Below are positions 5,629 to 14,204 of a stretch of DNA of 17,595 bases, one piece after another. A program made the translations under genes and the position numbers. This DNA is from Rhodoluna sp. (GTDB taxonomy: Bacteria; Actinomycetota; Actinomycetes; Actinomycetales; Microbacteriaceae), in the NCBI GenBank assembly GCA_026393335.1, contig JAPLAJ010000058.1, positions 1 to 17,595 of the forward strand, read 5' to 3'. The first letter of the stretch is position 1; each line of letters begins with the position of its first letter. Under the pieces are notes generated by a model. That model saw nothing but the letters and a program-made list of their open reading frames with translations, made no database searches and was not told where the DNA came from.

Positions 5629-6915
5629 ATGGTTATCCAGAGAGGCCTTAGAAGGCTAGTAGCGGGCTTATCAACCCTTGTTTTGAGCTCAGTTCTGCTG
5701 GTTTCCCCCGCTCAAGCTGCTAGCGCCTTGAAGGCAACGGACTTCTTCAACCCAGCCAAAATCCTTCGAATTGACCTAGATTTGCCTGCCCCGACCGTGG
5801 AGGCCCTGAATGATCCACAGACATTCAGAACCTATGTTCCAGGGGTTATCACCATGTCGGTTGATGGCCGAACCAGTGGTGATTTAGACATGGATATCAG
5901 ACTTAAGGGAACTACGTCTATATCTGAGCTCGATGCCACCCCTAGCTTCAAGATAAAGTTCCCTAAAGGAGCTTCAGGAACTGGTTACCTAGGTCAACGC
6001 AGGCTTACCCTTAACGCTCTTACTCAGGACACAAGCAAGATACATGAGTACGGAGCATATGCTCTGTTCAATGCCATGGGAGTTCCGGCCTCTAAGACTG
6101 GTTGGGCGAGAGTTTATGTCAACGGTGTGGACCGTGGTTTATATCTAAATGTAGAACAGCCAGATGAAAATTTCATGGCAAAGAGATTTAAAGACATTAC
6201 CCAACATGTCTACGAGGGTGTTGCTGTGCACGACTTCAAACCTGGTAAGGACTATGGCGATAATGTCACTGGCGCTTTCTTGGCTGATTACGGTTGGAAA
6301 GTGACTCCGAATAAAAATGATCTAACTAAGTTCATTGCTGTTGCTAACAATATAAATTCAGCCAGCTGGTATAAATCTCTCGAGACATATGCCGACCGAC
6401 CTGCACTAATCAAATTTATGGCAGTAGAAAACTTCCTAGGTCACTGGGATGGATACACCGGACCTAACGTAAACAACTACTTCATTCGAAGTAACACCAG
6501 AGGCAAGTTCACTTTTATTCCTTGGGGGGCTGACCAAACCTTTGGTGAGAACAGGCGGACAAAATCCTTAGGAGATACATTCCTAACACCAATGCTTGCT
6601 AGTACTTCTACCCACCCGTGGTCACAAAGAGAAACCGCTAGGGGAATGCTCTATACCAAATGCATTACCTATACAGTTTGCAGAACTGCTTATCTAACGG
6701 AACTTAAAGCTGTATCAGCCATGGCTACCAAGATGAAACTTGGCACACTAATGAAGTCAGCCGCCGCTGTAATAAAGCCTTTACTGCTAAATCAATTCCC
6801 TGCTGGCTCTGAGGAGCTACAGATTATCGAGATGGAACAGGCTCGTTCAATTGCTTTCATCACTACTAGGCAAAAGGAAGTTGCTGCTCTAGTCAAGACC
6901 TACAAGATCAAATAA
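5629..6915 (+). CDS. Secreted CotH-type kinase-family protein (copy 1)
   Basis: A 428-residue exported protein. Residues 1-30 are a signal peptide (basic 'RGLRRL', hydrophobic core, 'SPAQA' cleavage site). The CotH domain follows: 'RLKGTTS' (91-97), 'RRLTLNALTQDTSKIHE' (124-140), 'NGVDRGLYLNVEQP' (165-178), the catalytic-type block 'GHWDGYTGPNVNNYF' (271-285) and 'FIPWGADQTF' (296-305). CotH proteins are atypical kinases; the Bacillus member phosphorylates spore-coat proteins. Asp274, the Asn cluster and Asp302 are present, but the usual first Asp of the PW-D-x-D motif is Gly here. A cysteine pair C345/C351 (CX5C) is shared with the second CotH protein in the window. The ATG is preceded by TAGACT-N7, suggesting a leaderless mRNA. 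Its last 8 nt overlap the convergent surface-protein gene. Substrate unknown. Confidence 0.9.
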   Translation: MVIQRGLRRLVAGLSTLVLSSVLLVSPAQAASALKATDFFNPAKILRIDLDLPAPTVEALNDPQTFRTYVPGVITMSVDGRTSGDLDMDIRLKGTTSISELDATPSFKIKFPKGASGTGYLGQRRLTLNALTQDTSKIHEYGAYALFNAMGVPASKTGWARVYVNGVDRGLYLNVEQPDENFMAKRFKDITQHVYEGVAVHDFKPGKDYGDNVTGAFLADYGWKVTPNKNDLTKFIAVANNINSASWYKSLETYADRPALIKFMAVENFLGHWDGYTGPNVNNYFIRSNTRGKFTFIPWGADQTFGENRRTKSLGDTFLTPMLASTSTHPWSQRETARGMLYTKCITYTVCRTAYLTELKAVSAMATKMKLGTLMKSAAAVIKPLLLNQFPAGSEELQIIEMEQARSIAFITTRQKEVAALVKTYKIK

Positions 6916-9900
6916 CTAGCACTCCAGCTAGGTTCATGGTCACTGCAAGCATTACGATTCCACCGATACGGTAAACCCAACGCCACTTAGGCTGCATGAT
7001 TGGTCGCTCTTCACCATCTTTACCCTCACGGCCAAACATGCCAAGTAATCCAATCAGGAATACAGGTATTGGTAGCAGCATGAACAGGTATTGAGGATAC
7101 TCAGGGTTACCTTGGAGCCAACCGGTGATAACTCCAGCGCTAAGGCTAGAAACAATCAAGGTCAAAGCTAGACCTGGCACTCCTTGAGGAAGTATCTTCC
7201 ATAACAAAGGCGAGTTAGGGAATCGATCTGAAAACCAACTCAAGATATTAGGCAGGATGAAGATGATGCTTCCGACCCAAACCTGCCAGACGTTTCCCAT
7301 AAATGCCGCTGTTACGAAGATGAACAAGAACAATCTCATGGCTGTTGAAATAACCTTTTGGATCTGAGATGTTTCTGGAACTTCAGTTGGGTTGATCTTA
7401 TCTAGACGCTTTGAGTAACCCCTAGCTGCTAGTTCTTCAAGCAGAATTCGAATTCCAATACCGATAGCTAGCGCAATTGAGAACTCTGCTGTGTGATTAG
7501 CAACAACCAAAGTTCTTCCTGCAAGGGCAGGAAGAGTGGCCACCATGGCAGATACCGACCAGCTCACGAAGAAAGTGAGAACTGCTAGGTCAACTATTCG
7601 ATCCCAGAAATAAGCAAAGCTAGTTTCAAACTGCTTTCGAATCGCTCTAAAGGCAACACCAATGAGTGCTGGACCAAAACCTAAAAGCAGAACACCAAGC
7701 ATCAAACGAATATCAGACACATCGCTAATTCCATACATGCTGATCATTCCAATTGAATAGACAAGTGTTGCTAGCAATCCTGAGAATGCGTCGAACATAC
7801 CAAGCACGGCAATCGCTAGGAATAGCTCCCATGTTGGCGGTCTAAGTTCAATTGAAGGCTGCATCAAAGCAACAGTTGCTAATGCAACTCCTGTTATTGG
7901 CAGAGTTAGCCACATTGAACCAAAGATTGCTCGAAGGTATGCACCGTCATTTACAACTTTCGAAATAACAGGTGAGAAAGATGCCAAACGAACTGTGAGA
8001 TTGTGAGTGAACGAATCCAAGAATGTGAACATACGGAAATTAAATATTGGGATTTTATCTCCCCAACCTTCCTTTGCCGTCGTGAAGGTTTCAACCGCTG
8101 CATCAAGGGTAGAAATTTCACCATCCTCAGCTTCAATGCTTTGAGCAACCTGTTCGCTTTCACCAGCCGCGCTAGAGCTGCTCTCTGATGCTCTAGCTCC
8201 ACCGCCACTGCTACCGCTAGATCCACCTCCACCGGCTGCTCCAGCTACAGCACCGGCTACTGCACCAGCTACAACTACTGCGGTTCCCACTGCCTCTGCT
8301 ACTGCCTTGATACCCTCAGGGCTAGCTAGCGGGTCATATGGCTGGCTAGGAGCGTTCTCATCGGTTTGAGCACCTGGGGTATCGGTTGTTGGCTCAACTG
8401 GAACCTCAGGATCAATTACCTCAGGAATGCCGTTAGGGCCAGCAATGCCGGTGAGGGTAATGTCTACTTGCTGAGGGCTCAGTAAGGTTTCTTCAGCGTT
8501 TACAGCCCTTGAATAACTGCCTAGGCCTTTACCGAATCCCGCTACCTTTGGGAGCGACATGTTGGTAACCACATCTTTACCGATAATGACAAGTCTGATC
8601 TTGTAATCACCAACTTTGGCGATTGTGAAGTCAGCAGAGTTTGCGGAGTTTCCTGTGAAGGAGCTTCTACCTAGGTACTGCCAAAGGTTGCCTGTCTCCA
8701 TAAACGCAACAACATCAGATGCTGCTGCCATCTCAGCACTTACATTGAGTGTTAGTCGCACAGAGGAACCAACTTCAACTTGCTGAGTTGAAGCAAGCTG
8801 GATTTGTTCATCAACAGTTGAGTTGGTCAGATCGGTTAGAACTGTAACTGTTGGGGCTCCTGGAGTTGGTGCATATATTCCAACTTCTTTCATCGCATTC
8901 TGAGTTTCTGCATCTAAATCAGAGAAGACTCTTGCAACAGGATTTGGATCAAGAGAATCTGGTACTTGACCAGGATCTACGATAACTGTTGTTGCTTTTG
9001 TGGACTGCTCGGATAACGCAGAAACTACATCATCATATGGGCCTTTGTTTCCAGCTGCATCTCTTGCAGACTCTGACAATAGGGTTAGCCCGAATGTTCC
9101 ATCGGTGCAGTTACCCAAACTAACTTGGAAATACTTTCCACTACCAATCACGTAGCCGACTTTGCAGAGCTTAGCTGTGCCAGCTGCTGGGGTAAAGCTA
9201 GCAGCTGATAACCCTTTGACAACCTCATCGAATCTCACATCAAATACGTGGCTGTTGGTCTGTAGGCTACCTGGCTGTAAAACAACCGTTGCCTCTGGGG
9301 CCACATCATCTTTGACCTCGACCTTGCCATAGATTGGCGATTGGTTAGCAAATCTAGGGCCTGCGTTACCAGATGAATCCATAACGCTGTTCTGTTTCAG
9401 AGCTATACCGAAACTGCCGGTCGAGCAGTTGGTAACTGTAACTTGATACCTTGATCCTTCACCGGCCAGCGAGCTGATAGCACAACCTTTGGCTGTTCCG
9501 GAGGCGAGGGTGAAGCTCTCTTGAGATAGACCTTGAATAACTTCATTAAAGTTCACCTCAAAGACCCTTGTTGGCTGATTTAGGGTTGTGCTCACCAAAC
9601 TAATGCTCGCCTCAGGACCCGCAGAATCAATAACCACCGGCACGGAACTCACATCAAACACGGTTGCAACAAGCGTACCGTTGAGTTTAGATTTTGCTTC
9701 TTTCGGTGTCACGTTGAAGTAATAAATGTATGGGGCTTGGAGCGGTTTGTCGCCTGTGATGGTTACCTTCAGGGCCTGCAGTGCTGAGCCGCTGAAGAGA
9801 ATATCCTGTGCTCCAAATGCTCGCTTGGATTTCAAGGTCAACTTGTATTGAATGACATTTGCAGATGTCGGATTACTTCCGAGTACCTCAAGCGATCTAG

Positions 9901-10765
9901 CTCCTAGAACAGGAAAGTATCTAACTACGATCTTGCCTGATGTAGACGCGTCTTGATATTTGCTAACAGCTACTTTTCCACCTGCTGGGGTGTTCTTACC
10001 AGCATTACCTCCGCGGGCAGCCGATTCATTTCCAGAGGCTTTGAATAGTGTTCCACCTAAACCACCGAGAACTCCACCACCGCCGCCACCGGCACCTCCA
10101 CCGTCTCCATATGGATTTCCTGTGGTTGAAGTTCCTGCTCCACCGGTTGAACTTTCTGTGTAATCCGGATCAGTTGAGCCACGTGTAGACCCATTAACAG
10201 AGTTTGCACAACCACCTCCAGCTCCCGCACCTGCTGCGATGAATCTCTCTTGATCGATATCAAGGATTGTGGCTGCACCTCCACCGCCACCAGCACCAGA
10301 GGATCCGATCGGTCCAGTGTTACCACCTCGACCACCGTTGTAACTGTCGCCCAATAGAGAGGTGCCGCCAAGGCCTCCGCCTGATGCATTTCTATTGCTT
10401 GCACCGTCAGCTCCCTTTTCACCTGGGTAAAGATATAGAGTTCTGTTGGATAAGTCTGAGTATTGAAGAAATAGATAGCCTGCATCGCCACCATATGATC
10501 TGGCGCAAAGACCGCCATCAAGTCCACCTGCGCCACCGGCTGCTCCATAGACTTCGATTTCAATTTCACCTAGGCCTTTTGGAACTGTATAAGACTTGAC
10601 GCCATCGGAATAAGAGTAGGTTTTTTCACAGACTTCGCCAACCAGTGTGAAACCTGGAATGCAGTCATCGGCGGCATGAGCTAATGGGCTAGCTGCGAGG
10701 CTGAAGCCTACGCCTAGCGAGATTGCTACAAGTGAATTGACAAGTTTCCCTAGTGCTTTGCTCAT
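6908..10765 (-). CDS. Giant surface protein: Gly-rich and Ig-like ectodomain fused to a multi-pass membrane domain
   Basis: A 1285-residue protein from the ATG at 10765, chosen because a good signal peptide starts there (cleavage after 'SPLAHA', residue 31); an upstream ATG at 10801 would add 12 residues. Order: Cys pair C35/C46; a Gly-rich domain (about 60-285) with runs such as 'GGGAGGGGGG'; a beta-rich region (290-370); two Ig-like repeats (about 378-475 and 486-580), each with a Cys pair 19 residues apart (C428/C447, C534/C553) and 'FNEVIQGLS' or 'FDEVVKGLS'; a further beta region (600-775); a Pro/acidic linker; an Ala/Val/Gly hydrophobic helix (820-845); a Ser/Gly linker (846-870); an acidic stretch; then about ten membrane helices from 945 to the C-terminus. 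It looks like an adhesin or sensor anchored by a polytopic domain I do not recognise. It overlaps the CotH gene by 8 nt. Confidence 0.88.
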   Translation of the reverse strand: MSKALGKLVNSLVAISLGVGFSLAASPLAHAADDCIPGFTLVGEVCEKTYSYSDGVKSYTVPKGLGEIEIEVYGAAGGAGGLDGGLCARSYGGDAGYLFLQYSDLSNRTLYLYPGEKGADGASNRNASGGGLGGTSLLGDSYNGGRGGNTGPIGSSGAGGGGGAATILDIDQERFIAAGAGAGGGCANSVNGSTRGSTDPDYTESSTGGAGTSTTGNPYGDGGGAGGGGGGVLGGLGGTLFKASGNESAARGGNAGKNTPAGGKVAVSKYQDASTSGKIVVRYFPVLGARSLEVLGSNPTSANVIQYKLTLKSKRAFGAQDILFSGSALQALKVTITGDKPLQAPYIYYFNVTPKEAKSKLNGTLVATVFDVSSVPVVIDSAGPEASISLVSTTLNQPTRVFEVNFNEVIQGLSQESFTLASGTAKGCAISSLAGEGSRYQVTVTNCSTGSFGIALKQNSVMDSSGNAGPRFANQSPIYGKVEVKDDVAPEATVVLQPGSLQTNSHVFDVRFDEVVKGLSAASFTPAAGTAKLCKVGYVIGSGKYFQVSLGNCTDGTFGLTLLSESARDAAGNKGPYDDVVSALSEQSTKATTVIVDPGQVPDSLDPNPVARVFSDLDAETQNAMKEVGIYAPTPGAPTVTVLTDLTNSTVDEQIQLASTQQVEVGSSVRLTLNVSAEMAAASDVVAFMETGNLWQYLGRSSFTGNSANSADFTIAKVGDYKIRLVIIGKDVVTNMSLPKVAGFGKGLGSYSRAVNAEETLLSPQQVDITLTGIAGPNGIPEVIDPEVPVEPTTDTPGAQTDENAPSQPYDPLASPEGIKAVAEAVGTAVVVAGAVAGAVAGAAGGGGSSGSSGGGARASESSSSAAGESEQVAQSIEAEDGEISTLDAAVETFTTAKEGWGDKIPIFNFRMFTFLDSFTHNLTVRLASFSPVISKVVNDGAYLRAIFGSMWLTLPITGVALATVALMQPSIELRPPTWELFLAIAVLGMFDAFSGLLATLVYSIGMISMYGISDVSDIRLMLGVLLLGFGPALIGVAFRAIRKQFETSFAYFWDRIVDLAVLTFFVSWSVSAMVATLPALAGRTLVVANHTAEFSIALAIGIGIRILLEELAARGYSKRLDKINPTEVPETSQIQKVISTAMRLFLFIFVTAAFMGNVWQVWVGSIIFILPNILSWFSDRFPNSPLLWKILPQGVPGLALTLIVSSLSAGVITGWLQGNPEYPQYLFMLLPIPVFLIGLLGMFGREGKDGEERPIMQPKWRWVYRIGGIVMLAVTMNLAGVLVI

Positions 10766-10786
10766 TTGAGACCGCCTAAATACTTT

Positions 10787-10798
10787 GGTATTAATACC
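10787..10798. promoter_or_regulatory. 12-bp perfect palindrome upstream of the giant surface protein gene
   Basis: GGTATTAATACC is perfectly self-complementary and lies 22-33 bp upstream of the preferred ATG at 10765. Minus-strand candidates for a -10 box lie on either side: TAAGAT at 10805-10800 and the imperfect TAGGCG-N7 just before the ATG. An operator is plausible; the palindrome is short enough that chance is not excluded. If the longer start at 10801 were real, it would be coding. Confidence 0.4.
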
Positions 10799-10883
10799 CA
10801 TCTTATTTAAAACAGTAGTCAGTGTGTCTAAAGTTCTTCGCTTAATCGAATGTGTTTAGGCAGAGCCGAGTCGCGGGTTTGAG

Positions 10884-11744
10884 TTACTTAGATCCGTACT
10901 CAGAGCAGACTCTGGCAACCTCATCTTTAGCCTGGGCGGTGAGAGTTCCCATTTCCTTTAGAACTACTGAACCTTCAGGCTCTTTGTCCAACAGTGCAAG
11001 GTATTGTCTTGAAATATCAGAAAAATTGATAAACAGATTCTGTAAAGACCTATTTCCTGCAGATTCTCCAATGACCCTGATCTCAGACAAGAATGTTGGC
11101 ACATCTTCATCTAGCTGCGGAATTTCTAATGCTGCATATCTATTACAGGCAGCTCTATCTTGTGATCTAAGTGCACCGTTATAAGCACCAAGCGGAACAA
11201 TCACTGCAAAAACCAAAAGAGCGACGCCAGCATAAATGAAATATCTGGTTCTTATCTTTGGGTTAATTGCTCCTGGATCTGGTGCAGCCTTAAACATTAA
11301 AGCTGCTCTTATGTTTAGTGCAACAGAGATTAGTGTGCAGATTAAGGCAAGCGCTAGTAACTGCGGTGATGAGAATCTGAGCAATCGATACATTGCCTGG
11401 AAAATTTCAGCATAGCTTCGCTCGGGAAAGCTAAGCGCGGTTGGAATTATCAAAATAAAGGGCAGTACCAGAATTATTGCCGCCGGCGATAAAGCTAGCC
11501 AGAACTTTAGAGTGTGACTCAGTTTTGTAGCAGCCAGACCTGCGGTCACAAGGTTTAGAAGCAAGAAGACTAGATAAATAATCACAATGCTTCTAAGCGC
11601 TAGAGCATAATCTGCATAGTCTTCGCTACCAAGGACCCCTAAATACTCAGGCAATGGGAACCAGTAGCTAATAGGCCAGAATAGGACTGCCGAACTCAGG
11701 GCCAATAGCAAGCCTGCTCTGAAGTGTTTTAGACGATCTGCCAT
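10884..11744 (-). CDS. Unrecognised membrane protein with C-terminal extracytoplasmic domain
   Basis: I do not recognise the family. The 286-residue protein has five predicted membrane helices (about 10-30, 51-72, 81-104, 126-150 and 168-190) and then a soluble, mostly helical domain (191-286) bounded by Cys200 and Cys280, which could form a disulphide if the domain is outside the cell. The odd helix count with a short basic N-terminus would put the tail outside by the positive-inside rule. The start is secure: an ATG with AGGAGAG five nt upstream, one of the best ribosome sites here. It lies upstream of the giant surface protein on the same strand, with 118 bp between them, and is divergent from the dehydrogenase gene. 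A partnership with the surface protein is possible but only by position. Confidence 0.82.
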   Translation of the reverse strand: MADRLKHFRAGLLLALSSAVLFWPISYWFPLPEYLGVLGSEDYADYALALRSIVIIYLVFLLLNLVTAGLAATKLSHTLKFWLALSPAAIILVLPFILIIPTALSFPERSYAEIFQAMYRLLRFSSPQLLALALICTLISVALNIRAALMFKAAPDPGAINPKIRTRYFIYAGVALLVFAVIVPLGAYNGALRSQDRAACNRYAALEIPQLDEDVPTFLSEIRVIGESAGNRSLQNLFINFSDISRQYLALLDKEPEGSVVLKEMGTLTAQAKDEVARVCSEYGSK

Positions 11745-11814
11745 GTATCTCTCCTAGATGAACTTTGAGTTAAGCCTAGCCCCGAGAATGTCTCAAAGTT
11801 GGTCAACTAACTGG

Positions 11815-11820
11815 CAGAAT
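11815..11820 (+). promoter_or_regulatory. Weak candidate -10 box before the dehydrogenase gene
   Basis: CAGAAT followed by 7 nt and the ATG at 11828 repeats the leaderless spacing seen elsewhere, matching four of six bases of TATAAT. GGGG touching the ATG is too close to act as a ribosome site. Confidence 0.33.
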
Positions 11821-11827
11821 ATAGGGG

Positions 11828-12628
11828 ATGAAAGATTTGACTGGAAAAACAGCCCTTATTACTGGAGCAAGCTCTGGCCTTGGCGAAGCTTACGCACTTA
11901 GGCTAGCTAGCCTAGGGGTCAGAGTTATTTTGGTAGCTCGCAGAGCCGATCGCCTCAGAGAACTTGCTGATCGAATCACCTCTGAGCATGGTATTTATGC
12001 CGCAAGTGTTTTACCTATGGATCTAAGCGCTAGAGACGCTGGGTCAACTCTTGCAAAGATTCTCAAAGGCCGTGGCACTCAGATTGATATCTTGATCAAC
12101 AACGCAGGTTTTGGTCAAACAGTGAATTTCGTTGAGGAATCTAATAAGTTCATCGTTGATGAACTAACCGTGAACATCCACACCCTAGTTGAACTCACTC
12201 ACGCATTCCTACCTGGCATGGTCGAGCGTAAAGATGGAATTGTTATTAACATCGCCTCAACAGCAGCCTTCCAATCATTGCCATACATGGCTGTCTATGG
12301 AGCAAGCAAAGCCTTTGTGCTCTCTTTCACTGAGGCTCTCTGGGGTGAAACCAAGAACACCGGAGTCAAAGTTTTAGCTGTTTGCCCTGGTCCAACTGCT
12401 ACTGAATTCTTTGACGCCAATGGAACCACACCTGCTTTGGGCAGATTCATTAGAACTTCTGAAAATGTGATTGACTCAACTTTCAAAGCGCTAGAAAAAG
12501 AGAAATCGCCTGCCGCAGTAATCGATGGCTCTCTGAACAAATTGACAGCCTTATCAAGCAGATTTGTAACCAGAAAAGCTTCGATCAACCTATCCGGCAA
12601 GATTATGAAGCCTAAGGAAAAGAACTAG
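11828..12628 (+). CDS. Short-chain dehydrogenase/reductase (classical SDR)
   Basis: A 266-residue cytosolic NAD(P)-dependent oxidoreductase. The Rossmann motif 'TGASSGLG' (12-19), an Arg pair after the second strand ('VARRADRL', 37-44) that suggests NADPH, 'DILINNAGFG' (87-96), catalytic Ser144 ('NIAST'), 'YGASK' with Tyr157 and Lys161, and 'CPGPTATEF' (186-194) are all in place, so it should be active. The closest type is the DltE/YqjQ-like group of general SDRs; the substrate cannot be inferred. The C-terminus is basic ('KIMKPKEKN'). It is transcribed away from the membrane protein gene across 83 bp, and its TAG stop shares the palindrome CTAG with the stop of the convergent phosphodiester glycosidase gene. 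Confidence 0.93.
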   Translation: MKDLTGKTALITGASSGLGEAYALRLASLGVRVILVARRADRLRELADRITSEHGIYAASVLPMDLSARDAGSTLAKILKGRGTQIDILINNAGFGQTVNFVEESNKFIVDELTVNIHTLVELTHAFLPGMVERKDGIVINIASTAAFQSLPYMAVYGASKAFVLSFTEALWGETKNTGVKVLAVCPGPTATEFFDANGTTPALGRFIRTSENVIDSTFKALEKEKSPAAVIDGSLNKLTALSSRFVTRKASINLSGKIMKPKEKN

Positions 12629-14163
12629 TTCTTCCTATCGATGCTGAACGCGTTAGCTAGTTCACGCCACCACGCACCATCAGGTAAGTCAAATCGTTGC
12701 CAACCAATATCAGGTCTGTTGATCTGCATGGTCGTTGATCCTCCGCCATCCAAAAGAACAGCATCCGTTGCACCCAATGACATTAGCCACTCAGCCATCT
12801 GGCTTGAAGTGGATCCACCTTGGCGATAGCCAAAGTCGACCGCATCGAATCCTCTGCTTGAAGTCATCAGCCAGACCTGACCATCCTGATTCCAGCCAAT
12901 AGCCGATCTCGGTCTGTGTTCTTTGTTGTGAAGTGCACAAATCCAAACAAGCTTGCCCCCCTGAACAATTCTTGGTCCGCGACCGGCAGCTGTCACAAAC
13001 TGATTCTTTCCTTCTGCCTGATAAGCCCTAGAAAGAGTAATTTCGTCGCCCACCTTGAACTTGCGGGCAGTAGTTGAGGCAGCACTGCTGTTTGCCTGAA
13101 TTATGTATCCGCCTGCATCAACTCTTGTTTGGAAACCATATTTGTATACATTTCTAACAAAAAGCTTTCCGGTTGTGTCTGGAACTATTCTCAACGTGGT
13201 GCGTCCTGCTCTAGTTGTGTCACTAAAGTCACTGTCAAAAAGAGTTGAGCTGCTAGCGCTGAGATTTGTGTAGTTCACAGAATCAAAAATTAGAGTATTG
13301 GACTTACTTGAGATAGATCCGGTTGCTGCCACAGTATCTGCCGAAATAGTATCTTCGAATGCAGGAACAGGTGGCAAGCTAATTTTCACTGCTGATTTAA
13401 CTTTTAGTTTGGCAATAATCGGAGCTAAATACCCCTTAACTTGAATCACAGTTCCTGACTTAGAACTAACCGCCGCTCCATTTGGATAGATTTTGTAAAC
13501 CTTACCTGCCTTCAGCACCAGAGTAGTTTGGCCTTTGGGTGTAACTGGATTGAAGTAGTTGGTCCTATAAACAACCAGCGAGGTGCTACCTGGGGAAGGC
13601 TGGTTCACGCCAGATATGTTGAATTTTCTTGTGCCTATAGTCAACGTTCCAGTGCTTCTATAGCCCTTAGCATCAACTACGTTCCTTCGGGTGAGTCCCA
13701 CTACCCCGGTTCGTCCCGGTGGTGAATATAGAACCTGGCTGTCCTGAATCATTGCGCTCCAAGGACCACTTGAATCAAAGTAGTCGCCATTGAGGCTACC
13801 AATAGATCTTGGATTGGAATTTGAGAGCACTCGTAAATCTTGAGATCTAGGTATGCCTTGGTGAAGCACACCAAAAGTTATGTAGCGGAGATTACCCGTG
13901 ACAATGGAAACTTTTGCACCTAGTGAAGATAGGGACGCGTTTTGTGCATCAGAACCTGGTTGCCACTGCCATGACTGTGCTTTCACACCTTGGCCAAGGG
14001 AAAAATCAGTTGTTTGATGTGCCTTATCCAGAGTCGGGGTATAAATGCAATCTGAGTTAGCCGCAGCCGCTGGCATAACTCCAGCCAAAGCGAAACCGGT
14101 AGCCGAGATGAACGCGATTAGCTTGATAGCTCGCCGCTTTGAATTTCTCTCTCGCTTTTTCAT
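12625..14163 (-). CDS. Secreted phosphodiester glycosidase (NAGPA-domain) protein
   Basis: A 512-residue exported protein with a very basic N-terminus, a hydrophobic core and a 'PAAAA' cleavage region (signal peptide, about 1-35). Motifs of the NAGPA fold run the full length: 'GSLNGDYFD' (122-130), 'GRGPRIVQGGKLVW' about 400, 'RSAIGWNQDGQVWLM' (419-433) and 'VLLDGGGSTTM' (469-479), ending in 'RELANAFSI'. The human enzyme removes GlcNAc from phosphodiester-linked mannose; bacterial homologues are found near exopolysaccharide or wall-glycan genes and are expected to cleave sugar phosphodiesters outside the cell. A region of about 250 residues between the first and later motifs is Ser/Thr-rich and beta-like, longer than in minimal members. 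It is divergent from the second CotH gene across 41 bp, which suggests a shared job in surface phosphate chemistry. Start is ATG with GAAGG upstream. Confidence 0.9.
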   Translation of the reverse strand: MKKRERNSKRRAIKLIAFISATGFALAGVMPAAAANSDCIYTPTLDKAHQTTDFSLGQGVKAQSWQWQPGSDAQNASLSSLGAKVSIVTGNLRYITFGVLHQGIPRSQDLRVLSNSNPRSIGSLNGDYFDSSGPWSAMIQDSQVLYSPPGRTGVVGLTRRNVVDAKGYRSTGTLTIGTRKFNISGVNQPSPGSTSLVVYRTNYFNPVTPKGQTTLVLKAGKVYKIYPNGAAVSSKSGTVIQVKGYLAPIIAKLKVKSAVKISLPPVPAFEDTISADTVAATGSISSKSNTLIFDSVNYTNLSASSSTLFDSDFSDTTRAGRTTLRIVPDTTGKLFVRNVYKYGFQTRVDAGGYIIQANSSAASTTARKFKVGDEITLSRAYQAEGKNQFVTAAGRGPRIVQGGKLVWICALHNKEHRPRSAIGWNQDGQVWLMTSSRGFDAVDFGYRQGGSTSSQMAEWLMSLGATDAVLLDGGGSTTMQINRPDIGWQRFDLPDGAWWRELANAFSIDRKN

Positions 14164-14174
14164 AGAACCTTCAG

Positions 14175-14180
14175 ACTATA
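14175..14180 (-). promoter_or_regulatory. Candidate -10 box for the phosphodiester glycosidase gene
   Basis: TATAGT on the minus strand, 11 nt before the ATG at 14163, overlapping a second possibility, TAGTCT, with 9 nt to the ATG. Either gives a leader of only a few bases, although GAAGG is also present as a possible ribosome site. Confidence 0.42.
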
Positions 14181-14192
14181 TCAGGAAATAGG

Positions 14193-14198
14193 TAGGCT
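14193..14198 (+). promoter_or_regulatory. Candidate -10 box for the second CotH gene, leaderless
   Basis: TAGGCT followed by 6 nt and the ATG at 14205, identical in sequence and spacing to the box before the gene at 244. The 41-bp divergent gap holds both this box and that of the phosphodiester glycosidase gene. No Shine-Dalgarno is present. Confidence 0.6.
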
Positions 14199-14204
14199 TG
14201 GATA

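Noticed and set aside
6916..6931. CTAGC-N6-GCTAG inverted repeat at the CotH/surface-protein junction as a terminator
   Set aside because: Stem is only 5 bp with no T run and it lies inside the coding end of the minus-strand gene.
10057..10599. Long open frames on both strands within the Gly-rich part of the giant surface protein gene
   Set aside because: They are shadows of GGN-rich codons; their translations are low-complexity His/Arg- or Val/Gln-rich with no domain, and the real frame has a signal peptide and continuous domains.
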